Assembly: GCA_046703545.1 (NCBI GenBank)
Contig: JBJKSX010000062.1
Span: 1-21,382, forward strand
Direction: 5' to 3'
DNA: 21,382 nucleotides
From: JAJZOM01 sp046703545
GTDB lineage: Archaea; Thermoplasmatota; Thermoplasmata; Thermoplasmatales; Thermoplasmataceae
The notes under the pieces: generated by a model
Seen by the model: the letters and a program-made list of their open reading frames with translations, nothing else
Databases searched by the model: none
Told to the model about the DNA's origin: nothing
Part shown: positions 14,962 to 21,382 of the stretch, one piece after another
Position numbering within the stretch: the first letter of the stretch is position 1
How the letters are laid out: each line of letters opens with the position of its first letter
Position numbers and translations under genes: made by a program

Positions 14962-15461
14962 ATGGGGATCAAGGTAAAGAACCGGACGAACGGCAAATCC
15001 CTTCTTGGAAATTTCCTGAAGACTGATAGAAGGTTCAGGATTTACTTGGCGGTGTTTTTGCCTCTATTGTGCTGCTTATCATAGGCTCAGTCATTCTTTC
15101 AAGCCCTGCTGCAACAAATGCTGGTTTGGCGCAGAACATGGGAGTTTATCTGTTTGCACCGTCCATTATTGTGTTTCCAGCATCCGCTTACGCGCTCAGC
15201 TACCGTATGAGAGTACTTAACGCGCAAGCAAGGGAACCTGGATCCTTCGGGGATGAATCATTTTATACCGTGAGCACGGACTGGTCCAAGGTGAAGGCGT
15301 GGCCCTGGTTCCTATCGGGCCTTGCCCTGATAGCAATAGCAGTGATCTTTGCAGAATTCATTCCTTCATTGGAAGACACTGTGGGAGTGATCTTCATCTC
15401 TGGATTCGTGCTTATTGCTTTAGGGCTCTTTTTGCTATATCTCCGTGCTTTGTCAAGGTGA
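14962..15461 (+). pseudogene. four-helix membrane protein of unknown family, interrupted by a -1 frameshift
   Basis: From ATG 14962 one frame encodes MGIKVKNRTNGKSLLGNFLK and on to RRFRIYLAVF, then stops at 15082-15084. The rest, SIVLLIIGSVILSSP to the stop at 15461, lies in another frame open from about 15030. The two join if one T is added to the five-T run at 15054-15058 (reading LAVFFASIVLLIIG), giving 166 residues. The joined protein aligns end to end with the gene at 15622 (GNFLKTDRRFRIYLAVFF versus GEMLSGDKRTRIYAVVFV; YTVSTDWSKVKAWPWFL versus YTINADLSKMRSWPLYF). Predicted topology: two helices, a loop of about 45 residues, two helices. A good box A precedes it. It could be a true pseudogene, a sequencing error in the T run, or a translational or phase-variable frameshift. 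Confidence 0.7.
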
Positions 15462-15589
15462 GTGGGCGCAAGCAGGAGTCATGAAAACAATAGGGAAAGG
15501 CGACTTATGTTTGCATAGCAGACGCAAGAAATAACTCATGTCCAGACACCTGGAGCTCATTTCACCAATCCCTCCAAAAATTAGAAAGA

Positions 15590-15597
15590 CTTTAATT
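15590..15597 (+). promoter_or_regulatory. box A of the second membrane-protein paralog
   Basis: CTTTAATT centred about 28 nt before ATG 15622, supporting that start over the in-frame GTG at 15604. Confidence 0.4.
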
Positions 15598-15621
15598 TGA
15601 TATGTGCTAACAAACAGTAGT

Positions 15622-16098
15622 ATGCTGGAAGATTCCGATAGCGATGATCAGGAAACCGTGACAATGGGCGAAATGCTCAGTGGTGACAAAAGAACCAGGA
15701 TATACGCCGTGGTTTTTGTGATATCGGTGGTGGCATTCTTCCTGTCCCTGATCGTCCCAGAAAACCAGTATGACAACATTGACATGTGGCTGTTTGGCCC
15801 CTCAGTCCTTGCATCTGCTGCTTCAGCCACCGGCTTGAGTTCCAGGATCCGTGTGATCGGGGAGCGGGTGCAGAAACCGGAAAGGGTGGGTTTCCAGTCC
15901 CGTTACACAATCAACGCTGACTTGTCGAAGATGAGGTCTTGGCCCCTGTATTTTCTCGGCGCATCCATGTTTGGAATCGGATACCTGGTTGGCCTACTTT
16001 ACCCCACTTCATACTTCGTGGAGATAATTCCCCTGTTTGGGCTCCTGTTCTTTGCCCTGGGATTGCTGCTTTCATTCTTGAAATTACTGTCAAGGTGA
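15622..16098 (+). CDS. four-helix membrane protein of unknown family (intact paralog)
   Basis: A 158-residue membrane protein with no family I can name. An acidic N-terminal tail (LEDSDSDDQETV) precedes predicted helices at about 28-46, 55-73, 109-127 and 133-153, with a loop of about 35 residues between helices 2 and 3. Shared with the frameshifted upstream copy are R-I-Y entering helix 1, W/Y-LF-PS in helix 2, S-R-RV at its end, the loop block YTxxxDxSKxxxWP just before helix 3, and a C-terminal LSR. The loop and tails probably face the cytoplasm because of their basic residues. The block conserved between copies in the loop suggests a binding or partner site. It is convergent with the NicO-like gene and shows its own promoter, so the two copies need not be cotranscribed. 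Confidence 0.82.
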   Translation: MLEDSDSDDQETVTMGEMLSGDKRTRIYAVVFVISVVAFFLSLIVPENQYDNIDMWLFGPSVLASAASATGLSSRIRVIGERVQKPERVGFQSRYTINADLSKMRSWPLYFLGASMFGIGYLVGLLYPTSYFVEIIPLFGLLFFALGLLLSFLKLLSR

Positions 16099-16135
16099 AC
16101 CTGAAGGTTGCTTACCGGGTCCTCCCAAAAATCCT

Positions 16136-16759
16136 TCATATGGGAACAAAAGCAAGAATAGCTGCAGTTGCAAACAGCACGGCCCCCATGATGTAATCGA
16201 TATACCTGGGCGGGAATCTCTCAAGAGCTTTCGAGAAACCGCGCATCGCTCCAACCGCCATAACAGTAAGCGACAATGCGCTTATGAGGACAAAAGCCAG
16301 GAGCACTGCTGCAATGGAGATAAATGGAAGGGGAGAGGCGGCAAGCATAACTGGAATAAGTGCAAAATCTGGAAATGCGCTTATGGCAATGATGGACTTC
16401 ACTGAGGAGGATGAATAGCCCTCTTCGGGATTTACCTCCGTGTAGCCGTTGAGGACGAAGTATATGCCCACGATCAGAAGAAGGATAATGGACGCAATCT
16501 CAAGATAGTGCAGGAAGCTCCTGACAAGAAACACCCCTGCAATAAGTGCGATGGCTGCCAGCGCCTCAGAGGTAATTGCATGAAGCCCTCCAAGTGCTGC
16601 AGCATTTGCATATGTTTTCCTTGATGAATAATGCATCTTGCGGGACACTATCATCAGGGGCACCCAGTGATCGGGTGCGATCATGTGCAGGCCTCCAAGG
16701 ACGACCACCGTAACAATTATGACGGCGAATAATGACACTGTGGTTGAAATTTGTACCAA
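16136..16759 (-). CDS. predicted NicO/NiCoT-like metal transporter
   Basis: A 207-residue protein with about six hydrophobic helices. The first helix ends in GGLHMIAPDHWVPL, containing His25-x4-Asp30-His31, the HX4DH signature of nickel/cobalt transporters; a second His (His60 in GGLHAITSEA) follows in the next helix, as in NicO/RcnA/UreH-like proteins. Loops are short, with one basic segment (SRKMHYSSRKTY). Length is below that of full NiCoT permeases (about 300), closer to compact NicO-type proteins. Substrate could be nickel, cobalt or another divalent ion; uptake or efflux is undecidable here. The start is a TTG at 16759, forced by an upstream in-frame stop; a box A (reverse-strand GGTTTATGCC, 16777-16786) is 24 nt upstream. 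Confidence 0.7.
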   Translation of the reverse strand: MVQISTTVSLFAVIIVTVVVLGGLHMIAPDHWVPLMIVSRKMHYSSRKTYANAAALGGLHAITSEALAAIALIAGVFLVRSFLHYLEIASIILLLIVGIYFVLNGYTEVNPEEGYSSSSVKSIIAISAFPDFALIPVMLAASPLPFISIAAVLLAFVLISALSLTVMAVGAMRGFSKALERFPPRYIDYIMGAVLFATAAILAFVPI

Positions 16760-16776
16760 TACTTAAGGTTGAGGTG

Positions 16777-16786
16777 GCATAAACCT
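16777..16786 (-). promoter_or_regulatory. box A of the NicO-like gene
   Basis: Reverse-strand GGTTTATGCC centred about 24 nt before the TTG start at 16759, giving a leaderless transcript beginning with UUG. Confidence 0.35.
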
Positions 16787-16818
16787 TCCCCGATTTGTTG
16801 TGCGCCTGAATCCGAGCT

Positions 16819-16828
16819 TTTATTAAAA
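16819..16828 (+). promoter_or_regulatory. box A of the TauE/SafE-like gene
   Basis: TTTATTAAAA centred about 29 nt before the GTG start at 16852. The two divergent promoters share a 92-nt intergenic region. Confidence 0.45.
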
Positions 16829-16851
16829 GATGGATTTATTCACTGGATGCC

Positions 16852-17634
16852 GTGTTTCTGTTGCTGGCGGTAGCTGTATTTGGGTTGGCCCTCCTGGTTG
16901 GTTTGATAGGAAATATTTCAGGAATAGGTGGAGGTGTCATGATAATACTGTTCCTCATTTACGGGTTCGGATTCAACCCTCTTGATGCTTCAGGACTGAG
17001 CCTCCTGACAATCGTCTTCAGTTCATTGACAGGCTTTGTCCAGAACCTCAGGCAGGGGTTGGTCAACATGCGGCTGTTCCTTATCATATCGGTTGTTGCA
17101 GTTTCCGGGGCCTCCATAGGCTCAGTCCTTGCAAGCTACATCTCCTCTGGCAGTTTTAAGGGAGCCTTTTCTGCCATACTCATTTCCCTTGGACTGTTCT
17201 CCGTTTACGCTTCGTACAGGCAGACGAGGCGCGGCACTGCTGATTACATGCCCATGAATGCCAGAGCAGCGGATACAGGCACGGTATCCCTGATTGCTGG
17301 TATTGTTTCAGGCTTTGTTGGAATTGGGATTGGGGGAATAATAGGCACCTACCTGACCACGGCAAAGAGGTATGAGCCCAGGGTGGCTATTGCCACAATA
17401 ATTGCAGCCACACTGCCGGTTACAATCGTGGGCATGGCAATACATTTCTATTACACGGGCCTGGTGAATATAATCTATGCGCCACCTCTTGTGATAGGGG
17501 CCTTTATTGGGGGCATTGCGGGATCGTGGGTGATAAGAAGAGCCCCACAGGTAAGCCTCAGGTTCTTTCAGGGATACATAGTTATAGCATTCGGGGCGTT
17601 GTCAGCAATCCTGTATGTACTCACTGCCTTCTGA
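16852..17634 (+). CDS. TauE/SafE family anion/sulfite exporter-like permease
   Basis: A 260-residue polytopic membrane protein with two homologous halves, each opening with a glycine-rich helix: LIGNISGIGGGVMIILFLIY in the first and GFVGIGIGGIIGTYL in the second, followed by ASGLSLLTIVFSSLTGF and AIATIIAATLPVTIVG respectively. That internal repeat and the roughly eight helices are the hallmark of TauE/SafE (formerly DUF81). Members move sulfite, sulfoacetate or other small organosulfur anions, and in many organisms the substrate is unknown. Start is a GTG at 16852, the only nearby in-frame candidate with a box A at the right distance. It is divergent from the NicO-like gene. Confidence 0.9.
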   Translation: MFLLLAVAVFGLALLVGLIGNISGIGGGVMIILFLIYGFGFNPLDASGLSLLTIVFSSLTGFVQNLRQGLVNMRLFLIISVVAVSGASIGSVLASYISSGSFKGAFSAILISLGLFSVYASYRQTRRGTADYMPMNARAADTGTVSLIAGIVSGFVGIGIGGIIGTYLTTAKRYEPRVAIATIIAATLPVTIVGMAIHFYYTGLVNIIYAPPLVIGAFIGGIAGSWVIRRAPQVSLRFFQGYIVIAFGALSAILYVLTAF

Positions 17635-17849
17635 AGATATGGCTGAATGCTTCCTGGTGGCTGATCCAGTTGATTGTAGCTGAACGAGCAAAAACCCATT
17701 CATTTTTGCGTCATTTTTGAGTGAAGCAAAAGCATCAACTTCCCTTTAAAAAATCTATTTCGCCCAACGATGAACCCTTGAAAGTCATTCAAGACATTTG
17801 TGGGCTGAGCCCAGAATTTGGGAAAAACCTTAATGTAAAACGTCCCTCT

Positions 17850-19313
17850 ATGATGCCCATGTTAAAACCCATTCCAGAAAGAGGGCTGTCAATCGACAGC
17901 CTTAGCAATCAGCTGGAACAGATCTCCAGCAGGGATATGCAGGATGACAGTGGCAAATTATTCTCCTATGTGTACATGTCTGGAAGAGAGGACCTCAAGA
18001 AAATAAACGAGTTTTACACTGCATTCTTGAACAAGAACGCGCTTGATTTTACGGTTTTCCCAAGCTCCATGGAACTCGAGAATGACGTGGTAGCCATGAC
18101 TGCATCCCTTCTTAACGGGGACGATTCCACAGTGGGCACATTCACCAGTGGCGGAGCAGAGAGCATTCTGCTTTCCGTCAAGACAGCCAGGGACTACTTC
18201 CTGGAAGGCAGGGACGGATTCACGGGGAAACCAGAAATGATCATCCCCCGCACTGCGCATCCTGCATTCACAAAGGGTGCTCAGTACTTCGGCCTTGACC
18301 TGAAAATAGCCCCTGTGGACAAGAATACCTTCAAGGTTGACCCTGCCGCGGTCAGCAAACTGATGACGGACAGGACTGCGCTGATCGTCGGATCTTCACC
18401 GTCATACCCAATTGGCGTTGTAGACCCGATAGAAGAGCTTGGGGACATTGCAGTTGACAGCGGTACATGGCTGCAGGTTGACGCCTGCCTTGGAGGATAC
18501 CTGCTCCCATTCTTCAGAATGCTCGACCAGGATGTCCCCAGATTCGACTTCTCGGTCAAGGGAGTGAGTTCAATGTCCATTGACCTTCACAAGTACGGGT
18601 ACACTCCCAAGGGAGGCTCTGTCCTGCTTTACAGGAACAAGGAACTCAGAAAGAACCAGCTGTTCACCAATGCCAGTTGGCCGGGATATCCCCTGGTGAA
18701 CACGACAATGCAGTCCACAAAGTCTGAGGGGCCACTGGCTGGGGCCTGGGCAACAATCAACTATCTTGGCATGAACGGATACCTTGAACTGACCAGGAAG
18801 GTGATTTCTGCAAAGAAGAAACTCATGGCCGGGCTGAAGGAACTTGGTTTCGAGACCCTAGGTGAGCCTGATTCAAGCATTGTGGCCTTCAGGCACGGAA
18901 AACTTGACATTTTCACACTAGCGGAAATGCTGAAGAAAGATGGCTGGTTCCTCCAGGTGCAGCCAGGATCAGTAGAGCTGGGGCTCATTGCATCCCTCCA
19001 CATGACCCTCACTGCAACACATGACGAGAAGATACCGTCTTTCCTCAAGTCCCTGGAGAGAAACACAAAGGAGCTTCTTGCCGAGGGAGGGTTCCCGCAG
19101 GGAAAGGCTTCGGATGAATACAAAGCCGAAATCACAGAAGATGAATGGAAGAGCTATGTTGAACTGATTTCAAAGGCACTCACGGGCCAGGGGCCAAAGG
19201 AAAAGGGGACATATGCAATCAACAAACTGGTGAGGTCATTGCCCCAGAAGGTGGTTGAAAAGCTCTATGTTGAGATAGTCAACGAAATCTTCAAACCGGC
19301 AGAAGGCTCGTAA
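17850..19313 (+). CDS. PLP-dependent lyase/decarboxylase, sphingosine-1-phosphate lyase-like
   Basis: A fold-type I PLP enzyme of the group II decarboxylase superfamily. The Schiff-base Lys248 lies in SIDLHKYGYTPKGGSVLL, very close to SADTHKYGFAPKGSSV of sphingosine-1-phosphate lyases; SGGAESILLSVKTARDY is the phosphate-cup block, His137 (TAHPAF) stacks the cofactor and Asp211 (QVDACLGG) pairs with its pyridine nitrogen. It likely cleaves or decarboxylates an amino-acid or aldol-type substrate; archaea do not make eukaryotic sphingolipids, so the true substrate is open. The start is uncertain: the frame is open to a GTG at 17721 (530 aa), but the 43 extra residues look unrelated to the family and lack a box A; ATGs at 17850, 17853 and 17859 precede MLKPIPERGLSID. 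TTAATGTAA about 25 nt before 17859 may be its box A. Confidence 0.88.
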   Translation: MMPMLKPIPERGLSIDSLSNQLEQISSRDMQDDSGKLFSYVYMSGREDLKKINEFYTAFLNKNALDFTVFPSSMELENDVVAMTASLLNGDDSTVGTFTSGGAESILLSVKTARDYFLEGRDGFTGKPEMIIPRTAHPAFTKGAQYFGLDLKIAPVDKNTFKVDPAAVSKLMTDRTALIVGSSPSYPIGVVDPIEELGDIAVDSGTWLQVDACLGGYLLPFFRMLDQDVPRFDFSVKGVSSMSIDLHKYGYTPKGGSVLLYRNKELRKNQLFTNASWPGYPLVNTTMQSTKSEGPLAGAWATINYLGMNGYLELTRKVISAKKKLMAGLKELGFETLGEPDSSIVAFRHGKLDIFTLAEMLKKDGWFLQVQPGSVELGLIASLHMTLTATHDEKIPSFLKSLERNTKELLAEGGFPQGKASDEYKAEITEDEWKSYVELISKALTGQGPKEKGTYAINKLVRSLPQKVVEKLYVEIVNEIFKPAEGS

Positions 19314-19325
19314 AAGGGCTAAAAT

Positions 19326-19356
19326 GTTGCCTCCAAACTAAAGGCAACCGGTTTTC
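19326..19356 (+). terminator. hairpin terminator after the PLP lyase gene
   Basis: GTTGCCT (19326-19332) pairs with AGGCAAC (19342-19348), a perfect 7-bp stem with a 9-nt loop, followed by CGGTTTTCTC and further downstream by TTTTCATTTTTATTT. It lies 13 nt after the stop. Similar in design to the hairpin at 1365-1398, with a weaker T-run. Confidence 0.5.
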
Positions 19357-19469
19357 TCATATACCAGCCTTTTCATTTTTATTTAGGCACAAAATTATTT
19401 AAAAACAAAGCATTTTGCGGATTCCAGGCAACAGTCATCGTGCACATTTCAGGGTACAGACCAAAACAC

Positions 19470-19480
19470 CTAAATAAACA
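19470..19480 (+). promoter_or_regulatory. box A of threonine synthase
   Basis: CTAAATAAACA centred about 24 nt before ATG 19498, fitting a leaderless transcript. No other gene is seen in the 19314-19497 gap. Confidence 0.5.
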
Positions 19481-19497
19481 AAACCACTGAAATAGAC

Positions 19498-20739
19498 ATG
19501 GCCAAGAAATATAGCCATGTTGAGGAACTGGTCTGCCCAAAGTGTGGCAGCAGCTACGATCCCATGAAGGTTCAGACTCTCTGTTCCTGTGGCACACCAC
19601 TAATAACCAGGTATAATCTTGAGGAGGCCAAGGAGACTCTTACAAAAGAATCTCTGAAGAGCAGGGAAACCACCATGTGGAGATACCACGAACTTCTCCC
19701 GGTGGCGGATAGATCGAATGTTGTCAGCCTTGGTGAGGGCATGACCCCACTGTTGCATTGCGAGAGGCTTGGCGAGAGCCTGGGCCTCAGCAACCTGATG
19801 ATAAAGGACGAGGGAAGGAACCCCACTGGAACCTTCAAAGCCAGAGGAGCTTCCGCGGGAGTTTCCAAGGCAAAGGAAGTCGGAATAGATGCCATAACAA
19901 TTCCAACCAACGGCAACGCTGGAGCTGCGTGGGCAGCTTACACAGCAAGGGCAGGAATGGGCGCACACATAGTGATGCCAACAAATGCCCCCTCCATAAC
20001 CAGGAAAGAGGTGGAATCTGCAGGGGCAAACCTGTACCTAGTGAGAGGAAGAATCAACGATGCAGGAGTCCTTTCTGACAAGCTCATGGAAAATTACGGC
20101 ATATTCAACGTCGCAACCCTCAAGGAGCCTTACAGGCTCGAAGGGAAAAAGACCATGGGCCTTGAAATAATGGAACAGCTCAACTGGGAAGCCCCGGATG
20201 TTGTCCTCTACCCAACAGGCGGAGGAGTTGGCATCATTGGCATTAACAAAGGCATGAATGAGCTCAATAAAATGGGCCTCAACGAGAATAATGGCACGAG
20301 GATGGTATCAGTGCAGGTATCAGGTTGTGCCCCAATTGTCAAGGCTTTCGAGGAAGGCAAGGATGAGAGTGAGCTATGGGAAGACTCAGCAACTGTGGCT
20401 TTTGGCATGAATGTGCCAAAGTCCTTGGGCGATTTCCTTGTTCTCGATGCTGTTAACTCCACCAATGGAAAGGCCATTGAAGTTTCTGATGATGAACTCA
20501 TGGAATCCAAAATGGAGGTAGGCAAGCACGAGGGAATATTCATGTCCCCCGAGGGAGCTTCAACCATTGCCGCCCTGAAAAAACTTGTGGAAGACGGATG
20601 GGTTGACAGGGACGAGAAAGTGGTTGTGATCAACACAGGAAGCGGACTGAAATACCCTGACCTAGTCGAGGTAGATCCACCAATTTACAACAAGGATGCC
20701 GAGATAGAGCTGGAAGACATGGAAGAGCTGGAGGAATAA
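19498..20739 (+). CDS. thrC: threonine synthase
   Basis: A 413-residue fold-type II PLP enzyme converting O-phosphohomoserine to threonine. The N-terminal zinc ribbon has Cys13/Cys16 (CPKC) and Cys29/Cys31 (CSCG), typical of archaeal and some bacterial ThrC. Lys114 in NPTGTFKARGA is the Schiff-base lysine; ITIPTNGNAGAAWAAY holds the substrate carboxylate-binding loop; YPTGGGVGIIG binds the PLP phosphate, and VINTGSGLKYPD near the C-terminus is the family's closing block. The tail is acidic (EIELEDMEELEE). Length fits. It is apparently a single-gene transcript. Its product is a precursor for isoleucine, and its substrate branches from the same homoserine pool that feeds methionine synthesis. 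Confidence 0.95.
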   Translation: MAKKYSHVEELVCPKCGSSYDPMKVQTLCSCGTPLITRYNLEEAKETLTKESLKSRETTMWRYHELLPVADRSNVVSLGEGMTPLLHCERLGESLGLSNLMIKDEGRNPTGTFKARGASAGVSKAKEVGIDAITIPTNGNAGAAWAAYTARAGMGAHIVMPTNAPSITRKEVESAGANLYLVRGRINDAGVLSDKLMENYGIFNVATLKEPYRLEGKKTMGLEIMEQLNWEAPDVVLYPTGGGVGIIGINKGMNELNKMGLNENNGTRMVSVQVSGCAPIVKAFEEGKDESELWEDSATVAFGMNVPKSLGDFLVLDAVNSTNGKAIEVSDDELMESKMEVGKHEGIFMSPEGASTIAALKKLVEDGWVDRDEKVVVINTGSGLKYPDLVEVDPPIYNKDAEIELEDMEELEE

Positions 20740-20760
20740 TTTTCCAGGCCCTTTCCTTCC

Positions 20761-20771
20761 AATTTTTATTT
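20761..20771 (+). terminator. possible U-tract terminator after thrC
   Basis: AATTTTTATTT (about 20761-20771) lies 20 nt past the threonine synthase stop with no hairpin. T-rich stretches without hairpins commonly terminate archaeal transcription. Confidence 0.3.
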
Positions 20772-20880
20772 AACGATTGAGCTTCAAAAAATTTTTGCCG
20801 GCGCTCTCTGAGGTTTCTTTTACAGTATTGACCGTGTGAACTTTCTCCACAATACCGCTGAATTGCCAGCATCTACTGAT

Positions 20881-21120
20881 TCAACTGGATTCTGGAGTGG
20901 CTCTTGCCTTCACATATTTCCTGAAGGCAATTATGGCCCAGACTGCTTCAATAACTCCAAACGGCCATGTGCCTGCCATGAAGCCATAGAGGGATGTGCC
21001 AATGCACATTAAGCCGAAAAAGAGTGTGAATACCACAGACCTGCTTTCCACCGCATAGAAGGCCATCATTGCGGTCACAACTATTGAACCGTATATATTG
21101 AGGGGCGAGAAAACGTCCAT
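20881..21120 (-). CDS. small membrane protein of unknown function
   Basis: A 79-residue protein with three probable helices (about 8-24, 28-47 and 51-67) and a basic C-terminus (RKYVKARATP). The segment GFMAGTWPFGVIEAVWAIIA has a WPFGVIE-A-W pattern which I associate, from memory, with a group of small membrane proteins annotated as hypothetical in archaea and bacteria; no function is known to me. The adjacent upstream ORF fragments in other frames show no homology. The start ATG 21120 has only a modest A/T-rich region upstream. Short length and clear helix pattern support it as a real gene. Confidence 0.65.
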   Translation of the reverse strand: MDVFSPLNIYGSIVVTAMMAFYAVESRSVVFTLFFGLMCIGTSLYGFMAGTWPFGVIEAVWAIIAFRKYVKARATPESS

Positions 21121-21201
21121 ATTTCTTCATGCCTGGTAATACAAAAAGTGTGTGCGTGATCAAGAAAAGTCATAACTCAATTGCAGAAAACTAAAGGGCC
21201 T

Positions 21202-21382
21202 TCATATCATGTCCTGAAGTCCAGTTGGGATGTCTTCCATATGGCCTGAAAGCAACCCTTTGGCATTTGTTTCCCTTAATATTGGAACCATAGCCTCCCT
21301 GTTGGCTCTGGATTTGCTGCCATCCTCATCGGGCCAGATGCCGCTCGGATAGAATTTCAATTTTCCATCTATGCCATAGGCG
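21202..21382 (-). CDS. C-terminal fragment of an unrecognised gene (runs off the right edge)
   Basis: The reverse strand reads from the window edge without a stop for 59 codons to a TGA at 21202-21204. The residues (AYGIDGKLKFYPSGIWPDED at the beginning, then REAMVPILRETNAKGLLSGH and ending MEDIPTGLQDMI) look like real protein: no low-complexity, balanced composition, and plausible helix after PILRET. I do not recognise the family. It precedes the small membrane protein on the same strand with an 81-bp gap. Confidence 0.55.
   Translation of the reverse strand, partial: AYGIDGKLKFYPSGIWPDEDGSKSRANREAMVPILRETNAKGLLSGHMEDIPTGLQDMI

Noticed and set aside
15481..15535. Short ATG frame in the gap between the two membrane-protein paralogs
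   Set aside because: Only about 17 codons, low hydrophobicity, no SD or box A and no resemblance to a leader peptide.
20208..20636. 142-codon minus-strand frame inside threonine synthase
   Set aside because: Ser/Pro-rich shadow of the thrC coding sequence, without promoter or recognisable motif.
1..21382. Search by eye for tRNA, rRNA, CRISPR repeats, IS elements or att sites
   Set aside because: No spaced direct repeats, no transposase motif, no tRNA T-loop (GGTTCRAATC) with cloverleaf context were seen; intergenic gaps are all under about 200 bases apart from the frameshifted gene.

Overview
The window looks like a chromosomal segment from an archaeon of the Thermoplasmatales (Thermoplasma/Ferroplasma/Cuniculiplasma-like, cell-wall-less acidophiles). 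Support: an archaeal primase small subunit (PriS), an Alba chromatin protein, an Lrp/AsnC regulator, a large surface sedolisin (S53 acid protease) full of N-glycosylation sequons, a methionine synthase split into two genes, a polyprenyl diphosphate synthase, and start codons usually sitting about 25 nt behind an A/T-rich box A (leaderless transcription). I cannot fix the genus from the sequence alone. Nothing resembling a prophage, insertion sequence, CRISPR array, tRNA or rRNA is present; this is dense core/accessory chromosome.

Layout. 1-424: 5' part of a small P-loop kinase (-). 625-1347: alpha/beta hydrolase (+) ending in a hairpin plus T8 terminator. 1397-2399: two-gene minus-strand unit, rubrerythrin then DUF3501. 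2481-3680: primase small subunit (-), only 12 nt from a divergent 1128-residue membrane-anchored S53 protease (3693-7079, +). 7087-9867: methionine operon on the minus strand in the order metF-like, MetE N-terminal half, MetE C-terminal catalytic half, with almost no spacing. 9947-11500: ALDH7-like aldehyde dehydrogenase (-). 11654-11836: 60-residue zinc-ribbon protein (+), its stop overlapping the stop of a long-chain-type polyprenyl diphosphate synthase (11833-12816, -). 12947-14819: Alba, Lrp/AsnC regulator, a 92-residue unknown, and a GNAT acetyltransferase, all minus strand but each with its own apparent promoter. 14962-16098: two tandem paralogous four-helix membrane proteins of no recognised family; the first is interrupted by a one-base frameshift at a T5 tract. 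16136-17634: divergent pair of membrane transporters, NicO/NiCoT-like (-) and TauE/SafE-like (+). 17850-19313: PLP enzyme of the sphingosine-1-phosphate lyase/group II decarboxylase type. 19498-20739: threonine synthase. 20881-21120: small membrane protein. 21202-21382: C-terminal end of an unrecognised gene entering from the right.

How the parts fit: the clearest functional module is methionine synthesis (MetF plus a split core MetE), with threonine synthase elsewhere in the window as a second aspartate-family enzyme. Rubrerythrin-DUF3501 is a peroxide/iron stress pair seen in other microbes. The least explained part is 14.9-16.1 kb, the tandem membrane-protein pair with the frameshifted first copy.
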